Part shown: one piece after another, positions 1-11,490 of the stretch
How positions within the stretch are numbered: position 1 is the first letter of the stretch
Layout: each line of letters begins with the position of its first letter
DNA from: Clusia tigrina
Taxonomy: Eukaryota > Arthropoda > Insecta > Diptera > Clusiidae
Length of the DNA stretch: 64,000 nt
Assembly (NCBI GenBank): GCA_920105625.2
Contig: OV050030.1
Span: 212,396,325 to 212,460,324 of the forward strand
Direction of reading: 5' to 3'
Notes under the pieces: model-generated
Told to the model about the DNA's origin: nothing
Database searches by the model: none
What the model saw: only the letters and a program-made list of their open reading frames with translations
Position numbers and translations under genes: made by a program

Positions 1-1194
1 ACTGAGTCCCAAATCAAACACTGATTAAACTTCGAATGGTCCTAACTTCTATACGGTGCGTCCTATTTCTATCAAACTTTGCAAGAATCAAATGCTTGCA
101 ACTTTTTACTGGAGCTTAATAAAATCTTGAAATTTTGTGACAATAAAGTACTCGAGCCTCTTGTCAATTTAAGCTACCGCTCATAGCTATGCTACCCTTG
201 AGTCCCAAATCAAACACTGATAAAACTACAAATGGCCCTAACTGCTATCCGGTGCGTCCTATACCTATCAAAGTTTGCAACAATCAAATGCTTGTAACTT
301 TTTACTAGAGCGTCATAAACCTTGAAATTTGGTGACAATAAAGTACTCGAGCCTCTTATGAATTCAAGCTATCGCTCATAGCTATGCTACCCTTGAGTCC
401 CAAATCAAACACTGATAAAATTTCAAATGGCCATAACTTCTATACGGTGCATCCTATACCTATCAAATTTTGCAACAATCAAATGCTTGTAACTTTTTAC
501 TGGAGCTTAATAAAAGCTTGAAATTGTTACTTTTTACTGCAGCGTCATAAAATCTTGAAATTTTGTGACAATAAAGTACTCGAACCGCTTGTCAATTTAA
601 GCTATGCTACCCTTGAGTCCCAAATCAAACACTGATAAAACTTCAAATGGCCCTAACTTCTATACGGTGCGTCCTACACCTATCAATCTTTTCAACATTC
701 AAATGCTTGTAACTTTTTACTGGAGCGTCATAAAATCTTGAAATTTTGTGACAATAAATTACTCGAGCCTCTTATCAATTTAAGCTATCGCTCATAGCTA
801 TGCTACCGTTGAGTCCCAAATCAAACACGTATAAAACTTCAAATGACCCTAACTTCTATACGGTGCGATATATACCTATCAAAGTATGCAACATTCAAAT
901 GCTTGTAACTTTTTACTGGAGCGTCATAAAATCTTGAAATTTTGTGACATTAAAGTACTCGAGCCTCTTATCAATTTAAGCTATCGCTCATAGCTATGCT
1001 ACCCTTGAGAAACAAATCAAACACTGATAAAATTTCAAATGGCCCTAACTTCTATACGGTGCGTCCTATACTATCAAATTTTGCAACAATCAAATGCTTG
1101 TAACTTTTTACTGGAGCGTCATAAAATCTTTAAATTTTGTGACAATAAAGAACTCGAGCCTCTTATCAATTTAAGCTATCATAGCTATGCTACC
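1..1194 (+). repeat. Partial HOR unit at window start (A-B-C'-L-J-K)
   Basis: The window opens at the first base of a type-A monomer (ACTGAG start, TTCGAATGG, TATTTCTATC). It continues through type B (CTATCCGGTGCG), a C-like monomer with an internal 37-bp duplication, a monomer with CTATCAATCTTTTC, then types J (CACGTATAAAAC, GATATATACC) and K (GAGAAACAAATC). The next type A starts at 1195. This is an irregular relative of the 11-type unit that follows. The C' monomer also lacks 13 bp of the terminal dyad region near 600, giving a 220-bp spacing (386 to 606) = 196 + 37 - 13. Confidence 0.8.
490..563 (+). repeat. 37-bp tandem duplication inside one monomer
   Basis: The stretch from TAACTTTTTACTGG through GCTTGAAATTG (490-526) is repeated at 527-563 with small changes (TTACTTTTTACTGC, GCGTCATAAAATC). 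The first copy carries the GGAGCTTAATAAAAGC variant and the second a GCAGCGTCAT variant. The two halves therefore look like alleles of the same monomer segment joined by unequal exchange, not a simple slippage copy. Confidence 0.85.
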
Positions 1195-3326
1195 ACTGAG
1201 TCCCAAATCACACACTGATTAAACTTCGAATGGCCCTAACTTCTATACGGTGCGTGCTATTTCTATCAAAGTTTGCAAGAATCAAATGCTTGTAACTTTT
1301 TACTGGAGCTTAATAACATCTTGAAATTTTGTGACAATAAAGTACTCGAGCCTCTTGTCAATTTAAGCTATCGCTCATAGCTATGCTTCCCTTGATTCCC
1401 AAATCAAACACTGATAAAACTTCAAATGGCCCTAACTGCTATCCGGTGCATCTTATACCTATCAAAGTTTGCAACAATCAAATGCTTGTAACTTTTTACT
1501 GGAGCGTCATAAAACCTTGAAATTTGGTGACAATAAAGTAAACGAGCCTCTTTTGAATTCAAGCTATCGCTCATAGCTATGCTACCCTTGAGTCCCAAAT
1601 CAAACACTGATAAAATATCAAATGGCCCTAACTTCTATACGGTGCGTCCTATACCTATCAAATTTTGCAACAATCAAATGCTTGTAACTTTTTACTGGAG
1701 CGTCATAAAATTTTGAAATTTTGTGTCAATAAAGTACTCGAGCCTCTTATCAATTCAAGCTATCGCTCATAGCTATGCTACCCTTGAGTCCCAAACCAAA
1801 CACTGATAAAAATTCAAATGGCCCTATATTCTATAAGGTGCGTCCCACACATATCAATATTTGCAACAATCAAATGCTTGCAATTTTTTACTGGGGCGTC
1901 GCAAAACCTTGACATTTTGGAACAATAAAGTACTCGAGATTCTTATCAATTTAAGCTATCGCTCATAGCTATGCTACCCTTGAGTCCCAAATCAAACACT
2001 GATAAAATTTCAAATGGCCCTAACTTCTCTACGGTGCGTGCTACCCTTATCAAACTTTGCAACATTCAAATGCTTGTAACTTTTTACTGGAGCGTCATAA
2101 AATCTTGAAATTTTGTGACAATAAAGTACTCGAGCCTCTCGTCAATTTAACCTATCGTTTATACCTATGCTACCTTTGAGACCCAAATCAAACATTGATA
2201 AAAATTCACATGGCGCAAACTTCTATACGGTGCGTCCTATAGCTATCAAAGTTTGCAACAATCAAATGCTAGTAACTTTTTACTGGAGCGTCATAAAATC
2301 TTGAAATTTTGTGACAATAAAGAACTCGGCCCGCTTGTCAATTTAAGCTATCACTTATAGCTATGCTACCCTTGAGTCCCAAATCAATCACTGATAAAAT
2401 TTCAAATGGCCCTAACTTCTATACGTTGCGTCCTACACCTATCAAAGTTTGCAACAATGAAATGCTTGTAACTTTTTACTGGAGCTTAATAAAATCTTGA
2501 AATTTTCTGACAATAAAGTACTCGAGCCTCTTGTCAATTTAAGCTATCACTCATAGCTCTGCTACCCTTGAGTCCCAAATCAAACTAGAATTAAACTTCA
2601 AATAGCCCTAACTTCTATACGGTGCGTCCTACACCTATCAAACTTTTCAACATTCAAATGCTTGTAACTTTTTACTGGAGCGTCATAAAATCTTGAAATT
2701 TTGTGACAATAAAGAACTCGAGCCTCTTATCAATTTAAGCTATCATAGCTATGCTACCACTGAGTCCCAACTCAAACACTGATAGAACTTCAAATAGCCC
2801 TAACTTCTATACGGTGCGTCCTACAACTATCAAACTTTTCAACATTCAAATGCTTGTAACTTTTTACTGGAGCGTCATAAAATCTTGAAATTTTGTGACA
2901 ATAAATTACACGAGCCTCTTATCAATTTAAGCTATCGCTCATAGCTATGCTACCGTTGAGTCCCAAATCAAACACGTATAAAACTTCAAATGACCCTAAC
3001 TTCTATACGGTGCGATATATACCTATCAAAGTATGCAACATTCAAATGCTTGTAACTTTTTACTGGAGCGTCATAAAATCTTGAAATTTTGTGACATTAA
3101 AGTACTCGAGCCTCTTATCAATTTAAGCTATCGCTCATAGCTATGCTACCCTTGAGAAACAAATCAAACACTGATAAAATTTCAAATGGCCCTAACTTCT
3201 ATACGGTGCGTCCTATACCAATCAAATGCTTGTAACTTTTTACTGGAGCGTCATAAAATCTTTAAATTTTGTGACAATAAAGAATTCGAGCCTCTTATCA
3301 ATTTAAGCTATCATAGCTATGCTACC
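1195..3326 (+). repeat. HOR family 1, reference 11-monomer unit (A-K)
   Basis: Eleven distinguishable monomers start at 1195 (A), 1391 (B), 1587 (C), 1783 (D), 1979 (E), 2175 (F), 2371 (G), 2567 (H), 2759 (I), 2955 (J) and 3151 (K). Diagnostic words: A TTCGAATGG; B CTATCCGGTGCG; C AAATATCAAATGG; D CCTATATTCTATAAGG; E CTCTACGGTGCGTGCTACC; F GGCGCAAACTTC; G TACGTTGCG; H AAACTAGAATTAAAC; I CAACTCAAACACTGATAG; J CACGTATAAAAC with GATATATACC; K GAGAAACAAATC. Length is 2132 bp = 11 x 196 minus two 4-bp dyad-loop deletions (ends of H and K) and a 16-bp deletion in K. The later copies repeat this order. Confidence 0.9.
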
Positions 3327-5262
3327 ACTGAGTCCCAAATCACACACTGATTAAACTTCGAATGGCCCTAACTTCTCTACGGTGCGTCCTATTTCTATCA
3401 AAGTTTGCCAGAATCAAATGCTTGTAAGTTTTTACTGGAGCTTAATAACATCTTGAAATTTTGTGACAATAAAGTACTCGAGCCTCTTGTCAATTTAAGC
3501 TATCGCTCATAGCTATGCTACCCTTGATTCCCAAATCAAACACTGATAAAACTTCAAATGGCCCTAACTGCTATCCGGTGCGTCCTATACCTATCAAAGT
3601 TTGCAACAATCAAATGCTTGTAACTTTTTACTGGAGCGTCATAAAATTTTGAAATTTTGTGTCAATAAAGTACTCGAGCCTCTTATCAATTCAAGCTATC
3701 GCTCATAGCTATGCTATCCTTGAGTCCCAAACCAAACACTGATAAAAATTCAAATGGCCCTATATTCTATAAGGTGCGTCCCACACATATCAATATTTGC
3801 AACAATCAAATGCTTGCAATTTTTTACTGGAGCGTCGTAAAACCTTCACATTTTGGAACAATAAAGTACTCGAGATTCTTATCAATTTAAGCTATCGCTC
3901 ATAGCTATGCTACCCTTGAGTCCCAAATCAAACACTGATAAAATTTCAAATGGCCCTAACTTCTCTACGGTGCGTGCTACCCCTATCAAACTTTGCAACA
4001 TTCAAATGCTTGTAACTTTTTACTGGAGCGTCATAAAATCTTGAAATTTTGTGACAACAAAGTACTCGAGCCTCTCGTCAATTTAACCTGTCGTTTATAT
4101 CTAAGCTACCTTTGAGACCCAAATCAAACACTGATAAAAATTCACATGGCGCAAACTTCTATACGGTGCGTCCTATAGCTATCAAAGTTTGCAACAATCA
4201 AATGCTTGTAACTTTTTACTGGAGCGTCATAAAATCTTGAAATTTTGTGACAATAAAGAACTCGGCCCGCTTGCCAATTTAAGCTATCACTTATAGCTAT
4301 GCTACCCTTGAGTCCCAAATCAATCACTGATAAAACTTCAAATGGCCCTAACTTCTATACGTTGCGTCCTACACCTATCAAAGTTTGCAACAAAGAAATG
4401 CTTGTAACTTTTTACTGGAGCTTAATAAAATCTTGAAATTTTGTGACAATAAAGTACTCGAGCCTCTTGTCAATTTAAGCTATCACTCAAAGCTATGCTA
4501 CCCTTGAGTCCCAAATCAAACTAGAATTAAACTTCAAATAGCCCTAACTTCTATACGGTGCGTCCTACACCTATCAAACTTTTCAACATTCAAATGCTTG
4601 TAACTTTTTACTGGAGCGTCATAAAATCTTGAAATTTTGTGACAATAAAGAACTCGAGCCTCTTATCAATTTAAGCTATCATAGCTATGCTACCACTGAG
4701 TCCCAACTCAAACACTGATAGAACTTCAAATAGCCCTAACTTCTATACGGTGCGTCCTACAACTATCAAACTTTTCAACATTCAAATGCTTGTAACTTTT
4801 TACTGGAGCGTCATAAAATCTTGAAATTTTGTGACAATAAATTACACGAGCCTCTTATCAATTTAAGCTATCGCTCATAGCTATGCTACCGTTGAGTCCC
4901 AAATCAAACACGTATAAAACTTCAAATGACCCTAACTTCTATACGGTGCGATATATACCTATCAAAGTATGCAACATTCAAATGCTTGTAACTTTTTACT
5001 GGAGCGTCATAAAATCTTGAAATTTTGTGACATTAAAGTACTCGAGCCTCTTATCAATTTAAGCTATCGCTCATAGCTATGCTACCCTTGAGAAACAAAT
5101 CAAACACTGATAAAATTTCAAATGGCCCTAACTTCTATACGGTGCGTCCTATACCAATCAAATGCTTGTAACTTTTTACTGGAGCGTCATAAAATCTTTA
5201 AATTTTGTGACAATAAAGAATTCGAGCCTCTTATCAATTTAAGCTATCATAGCTATGCTACC
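3327..5262 (+). repeat. HOR family 1, 10-monomer variant
   Basis: The order is A, B/C hybrid, D, E, F, G, H, I, J, K. The second monomer has the type-B front (CTATCCGGTGCG) and the type-C back (ATTTTGAAATTTTGTGTC), so one monomer has been removed by an in-phase B-to-C exchange. Length 1936 = 10 x 196 - 8 - 16, with the same two 4-bp and one 16-bp deletions as the reference unit. Shared markers (TACGTTGCG, CACGT, CTCGTCAATTTAACC) recur exactly 1936 bp downstream of their positions in the preceding unit. Confidence 0.9.
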
Positions 5263-7586
5263 ACTGAGTCCCAAATCACACACTGATTAAACTTCGAATG
5301 GCCCTAACTTCTCTACGGTGCGTCCTATTTCTATCAAAGTTTGCCAGAATCAAATGCTTGTAAGTTTTTACTGGAGCTTAATAACATCTTGAAATTTTGT
5401 GACAATAAAGTACTCGAGCCTCTTGTCAATTTAAGCTATCGCTCATAGCTATGCTACCCTTGATTCCCAAATCAAACACTGATAAAACTTCAAATGGCCC
5501 TAACTGCTATCCGGTGCGTCCTATACCTATCAAAGTTTGCAACAATCAAATGCTTGTAACTTTTTACTGGAGCGTCATAAAATTTTGAAATTTTGTGTCA
5601 ATAAAGTACTCGAGCCTCTTATCAATTCAAGCTATCGCTCATAGCTATGCTATCCTTGAGTCCCAAACCAAACACTGATAAAAATTCAAATGGCCCTATA
5701 TTCTATAAGGTGCGTCCCACACATATCAATATTTGCAACAATCAAATGCTTGCAATTTTTTACTGGAGCGTCGTAAAACCTTCACATTTTGGAACAATAA
5801 AGTACTCGAGATTCTTATCAATTTAAGCTATCGCTCATAGCTATGCTACCCTTGAGTCCCAAATCAAACACTGATAAAATTTCAAATGGCCCTAACTTCT
5901 CTACGGTGCGTCCTACACCTATCAAAGTTTGCAACAATGAAATGCTTGTAACTTTTTACTGGAGCTTAATAAAATCTTGAAATTTTGTGACAATAAAGTA
6001 CTCGAGCCTCTTGTCAATTTAAGCTATCACTCAAAGCTATGCTACCCTTGAGTCCCAAATCAAACTAGAATTAAACTTCAAATAGCCCTAACTTCTATAC
6101 GGTGCGTCCTACACCTATCAAACTTTTCAACATTCAAATGCTTGTAACTTTTTACTGGAGCGTCATAAAATCTTGAAATTTTGTGACAATAAAGAACTCG
6201 AGCCTCTTATCAATTTAAGCTATCATAGCTATGCTACCACTGAGTCCCAACTCAAACACTGATAGAACTTCAAATAGCCCTAACTTCTATACGGTGCGTC
6301 CTACCCCTATCAAACTTTGCAACATTCAAATGCTTGTAACTTTTTACTGGAGCGTCATAAAATCTTGAAATTTTGTGACAACAAAGTACTCGAGCCTCTC
6401 GTCAATTTAACCTGTCGTTTATATCTAAGCTACCTTTGAGACCCAAATCAAACACTGATAAAAATTCACATGGCGCAAACTTCTATACGGTGCGTCCTAT
6501 AGCTATCAAAGTTTGCAACAATCAAATGCTTGTAACTTTTTACTGGAGCGTCAGAAAATCTTGAAATTTTGTGACAATAAAGAACTCGGCCCGCTTGCCA
6601 ATTTAAGCTATCACTTATAGCTATGCTACCCTTGAGTCCCAAATCAATCACTGATAAAACTTCAAATGGCCCTAACTTCTATACGTTGCGTCCTACACCT
6701 ATCAAAGTTTGCATCAATGAAATGCTTGTAACTTTTTACTGGAGCTTAATAAAATCTTGAAATTTTGTGACAATAAAGTACTCGAGCCTCTTGTCAATTT
6801 AAGCTATCACTCAAAGCTATGCTACCCTTGAGTCCCAAATCAAACTAGAATTAAACTTCAAATAGCCCTAACTTCTATACGGTGCGTCCTACACCTATCA
6901 AACTTTTCAACATTCAAATGCTTGTAACTTTTTACTGGAGCGTCATAAAATCTTGAAATTTTGTGACAATAAAGAACTCGAGCCTCTTATCAATTTAAGC
7001 TATCATAGCTATGCTACCACTGAGTCCCAACTCAAACACTGATAGAACTTCAAATAGCCCTAACTTCTATACGGTGCGTCCTACAACTATCAAATTTTTC
7101 AACATTCAAATGCTTGTAACTTTTTACTGGAGCGTCATAAAATCTTGAAATTTTGTGACAATAAATTACACGAGCCTCTTATCAATTTAAGCTATCGCTC
7201 ATAGCTATGCTACCGTTGAGTCCCAAATCAAACACGTATAAAACTTCAAATGACCCTAACTTCTATACAGTGCGATATATACCTATCAAAGTATGCAACA
7301 TTCAAATGCTTGTAACTTTTTACTGGAGCGTCATAAAATCTTGAAATTTTGTGACATTAAAGTACTCGAGCCTCTTATCAATTTAAGCTATCGTTCATAG
7401 CTAGGCTACCCTTGAGAAACAAATCAAACACTGATAAAATTTCAAATGGCCCTAACTTCTATACGGTGCGTCCTATACCAATCAAATACTTGTAACTTTT
7501 TACTGGAGCGTCATAAAATCTTTAAATTTTGTGACAATAAAGAATTCGAGCCTCTTATCAATTTAAGCTATCATAGCTATGCTACC
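5263..7586 (+). repeat. HOR family 1, 12-monomer variant with two hybrids
   Basis: The order is A, B/C, D, E/G hybrid, H, I/E hybrid, F, G, H, I, J, K. The E/G monomer switches from CTCTACGGTGCG to TCCTACACC plus CAATGAAATGC near 5910. The I/E monomer starts as type I near 6239 and becomes type E (CTACCCCTATC) near 6300. F and a second G-H-I run follow. Length 2324 = 12 x 196 - 12 - 16, fitting three 4-bp deletions and one 16-bp deletion. The unit looks like an unequal exchange between offset copies that kept both H-I runs. Confidence 0.88.
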
Positions 7587-9734
7587 ACTGAGTCCCAAAT
7601 CACACACTGATTAAACTTCGAATGGCCCTAACTTCTCTACGGTGCGTCCTATTTCTATCAAAGTTTGCCAGAATCAAATGCTTGTAAGTTTTTACTGGAG
7701 CTTAATAACATCTTGAAATTTTGTGACAATAAATTACTCGAGCCTCTTGTCAATTTAAGCTATCGCTCATAGCTATGCTACCCTTGATTCCCAAATCAAA
7801 CACTGATAAAACTTCAAATGGCCCTAACTGCTATCCGGTGCGTCCTATACCTATCAAAGTTTGCAACAATCAAATGTTTGTAACTTTTTACTGGAGCGTC
7901 ATAAAACCTTGAAATTTGGTGACAATAAAGTAAACGAGCCTCTTATGAATTCAAGCTATCGCTCATAGCTATGCTACCCTTGAGTCCCAAATCAAACACT
8001 GATAAAATATCAAATGGCCCTAACTTCTATACGGTGCGTCCTATACCTATCAAATTTTGCAACAATCAAATGCTTGTAACTTTTTACTGGAGCGTCATAA
8101 AATTTTGAAATTTTGTGTCAATAAAGTACTCGAGCCTCTTATCAATTCAAGCTATCGCTCATAGCTATGCTATCCTTGAGTCCCAAACCAAACACTGATA
8201 AAAATTCAAATGGCCCTATATTCTATAAGGTGCGTCCCACACATATCAATATTTGCAACAATCAAATGCTTGCAATTTTTTACTGGAGCGTCGTAAAACC
8301 TTCACATTTTGGAACAATAAAGTACTCGAGATTCTTATCAATTTAAGCTATCGCTCATAGCTATGCTACCCTTGAGTCCCAAATCAAACACTGATAAAAT
8401 TTCAAATGGCCCTAACTTCTCTACGGTGCGTGCTACCCCTATCAAACTTTGCAACATTCAAATGCTTGTAACTTTTTACTGGAGCGTCATAAAACCTTGA
8501 AATTTTGTGACAACAAAGTACTCGAGCCTCTCGTCAATTTAACCTGTCGTTTATATCTAAGCTACCTTTGAGACCCAAATCAAACACTGATAAAAATTCA
8601 CATGGCGCAAACTTCTATACGGTGCGTCCTATAGCTATCAAAGTTTGCAACAATCAAATGCTTGTAACTTTTTACTGGAGCGTCAGAAAAACTTGAAATT
8701 TTGTGACAATAAAGAACTCGGCCCGCTTGCCAATTTAAGCTATCACTTATAGCTATGCTACCCTTGAGTCCCAAATCAATCACTGATAAAACTTCAAATG
8801 GCCCTAACTTCTATACGTTGCGTCCTACACCTATCAAAGTTTGCAACAATGAAATGCTTGTAACTTTTTACTGGAGATTAATAAAATCTTGAAATTTTGT
8901 GACAATAAAGTACTCGAGCCTCTTGTCAATTTAAGCTATCACTCATAGCTATGCTACCCTTGAGTCCCAAATCAAACTAGAATTAAACTTCAAATAGCCC
9001 TAACTTCTATACGGTGCGTCCTACACCTATCAAACTTTTCAACATTCAAATGCTTGTAACTTTTTACTGGAGCGTCATAAAATCTTGAAATTTTGTGACA
9101 ATAAAGAACTCGAGCCTCTTATCAATTTAAGCTATCATAGCTATGCTACCACTGAGTCCCAACTCAAACACTGATAGAACTTCAAATAGCCCTAACTTCT
9201 ATACGGTGCGTCCTACAACTATCAAACTTTTCAACATTCAAATGCTTGTAACTTTTTACTGGAGCGTCATAAAATCTTGAAATTTTGTGACAATAAATTA
9301 CACGAGCCTCTTATCAATTTAAGCTATCGCTCATAGCTATGCTACCGTTGAGTCCCAAATCAAACACGTATAAAACTTCAAATGACCCTAACTTCTATAC
9401 AGTGCGATATATACCTATCAAAGTATGCAACATTCAAATGCTTGTAACTTTTTACTGGAGCGTCATAAAATCTTGAAATTTTGTGACATTAAAGTACTCG
9501 AGCCTCTTATCAATTTAAGCTATCGTTCATAGCTATGCTACCCTTGAGAAACAAATCAAACACTGATAAAATTTCAAATGGCCCTAACTTCTATACGGTG
9601 CGTCCTATACCTATCAAATTTTGCAACAATCAAATGCTTGTAACTTTTTACTGGAGCGTCATAAAATCTTTAAATTTTGTGACAATAAAGAACTCGAGCC
9701 TCTTATCAATTTAAGCTATCATAGCTATGCTACC
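7587..9734 (+). repeat. HOR family 1, complete 11-monomer unit
   Basis: Monomers start at 7587 (A), 7783, 7979, 8175, 8371, 8567, 8763, 8959, 9151, 9347 and 9543 (K), in the full A-K order. Length 2148 = 11 x 196 - 8. The 16-bp deletion seen in type K of the three preceding units is absent here (the CTATCAAATTTTGCAAC stretch near 9610 is intact), so this unit is not a simple copy of its left neighbour. B and C are separate monomers, as in 1195-3326. Confidence 0.9.
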
Positions 9735-10318
9735 ACTGAGTCCCATATCACACACTGATTAAACTTCGAATGGCCCTAACTTCTCTACGGTGCGTCCTAT
9801 TTCTATCAAAGTTTGCAAGAATCAAATGCTTGTAAGTTTTTACTGGAGCTTAATAACATCTTGAAATTTTGTGACAATAAAGTACTCGAGCCTCTTGTCA
9901 ATTTAAGCTATCGCTCATAGCTATGCTACCCTTGATTCCCAAATCAAACACTGATAAAACTTCAAATGGCCCTAACTGCTATCCGGTGCGTCCTATACCT
10001 ATCAAAGTTTGCAACAATCAAATGCTTGTAACTTTTTACTGGAGCGTCATAAAATCTTGAAATTTTGTGACAATAAAGTACTCGAGCCTCTCGTCAATTT
10101 AACCTGTCGTTTATATCTAAGCTACCTTTGAGACCCAAATCAAACACTGATAAAAATTCACATGGCGCAAACTTTTATACGGTGCGACCTATAGCTATCA
10201 AAGTTTGCAACAATCAAATGCTAGTAACTTTTTACTGGAGCGTCATAAAATCTTGAAATTTTGTGACAATAAAGAACTCGAGCCTCTTATCAATTTAAGC
10301 TATCATAGCTATGCTACC
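9735..10318 (+). repeat. HOR family 1, 3-monomer remnant
   Basis: Type A is followed by a B/E-end hybrid and a shortened type F that leads straight into the next type A. Length 584 = 3 x 196 - 4. In the second monomer the front is type B (CTATCCGGTGCG), but the tail near 10085-10125 is the CTCGTCAATTTAACC tail that normally precedes type F. C and D and most of E are therefore deleted. The following F monomer ends with the 4-bp-deleted dyad normally found at the end of K, so G-K are deleted as well. Confidence 0.85.
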
Positions 10319-11490
10319 ACTGAGTCCCAAATCACACACTGATTAAACTTCGAATGGCCCTAACTTCTCTACGGTGCGTCCTATTTCTATCAAAGTTTGC
10401 AAGAATCAAATGCTTGTAAGTTTTTACTGGAGCTTAATAACATCTTGAAATTTTGTGACAATAAAGTACTCGAGCCTCTTGTCAATTTAAGCTATCGCTC
10501 ATAGCTATGCTACCCTTGATTCCTAAATCAAACACTGATAAAACTTCAAATGGCCCTAACTGCTATCCGGTGCGTCCTATACCTATCAAAGTTTGCAACA
10601 ATCAAATGCTTGTAACTTTTTACTGGAGCGTCATAAAACCTTGAAATTTGGTGACAATAAAGTAAACGAGCCTCTTATGAATTCAAGCTATCGCTCATAG
10701 CTATGCTACCCTTGAGTCCCAAATCAAACACTGATAAAATATCAAATGGCCCTAACTTCTATACAGTGCGTCCTATACCTATCAAATTTTGCAACAATCA
10801 AATGCTTGTAACTTTTTACTGGAGCGTCATAAAATTTTGAAATTTTGTGTCAATAAAGTACTCGAGCCTCTTATCAATTCAAGCTATCGCTCATAGCTAT
10901 GCTACCCTTGAGTCCCAAACCAAACACTGATAAAAATTCAAATGGCCCTATATTGTATAAGGTGCGTCCCACACATATCAATATTTGCAACAATCAAATG
11001 CTTGCAATTTTTTACTGGAGCGTCATAAAACCTTGACATTTTGGAACAATAAAGTACTCGAGATTCTTATCAATTTAAGCTATCGCTCATAGCTATGCTA
11101 CCCTTGAGTCCCAAATCAAACACTGATAAAATTTCAAATGGCCCTAACTTCTCTACGGTGCGTGCTACCCCTATCAAACTTTGCAACATTCAAATGCTTG
11201 TAACTTTTTACTGGAGCGTCATAAAACCTTGAAATTTTGTGACAATAAAGTACTCGAGCCTCTCGTCAATTTAACCTGTCGTTTATATCTAAGCTACCTT
11301 TGAGACCCAAATCAAACACTGATAAAAATTCACATGGCGCAAACTTTTATACGGTGCGTCCTATAGCTATCAAAGTTTGCAACAATCAAATGCTAGTAAC
11401 TTTTTACTGGAGCGTCATAAAATCTTGAAATTTTGTGACAATAAAGAACTCGAGCCTCTTATCAATTTAAGCTATCATAGCTATGCTACC
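10319..11490 (+). repeat. HOR family 1, 6-monomer sub-unit, copy 1
   Basis: The order is A, B, C, D, E, F' with the K-like 4-bp-deleted dyad at the end of F'. Length 1172 = 6 x 196 - 4. Markers recur exactly 1172 bp later: CTCGTCAATTTAACC occurs at 10091, 11263 and 12435, and type-A starts lie at 10319 and 11491. The two copies share private variants such as CCTATATTGTATAAGG in D and CTTGATTCCTAAATC in B, which shows a recent tandem amplification of a truncated HOR. Confidence 0.9.

Noticed and set aside
3151..3326. The 16-bp deletion in type K as a functional variant
   Set aside because: It occurs in three adjacent HOR copies (3151, about 5087 and about 7411) and is missing in the fourth, so it is simply a mutation carried along by HOR amplification.
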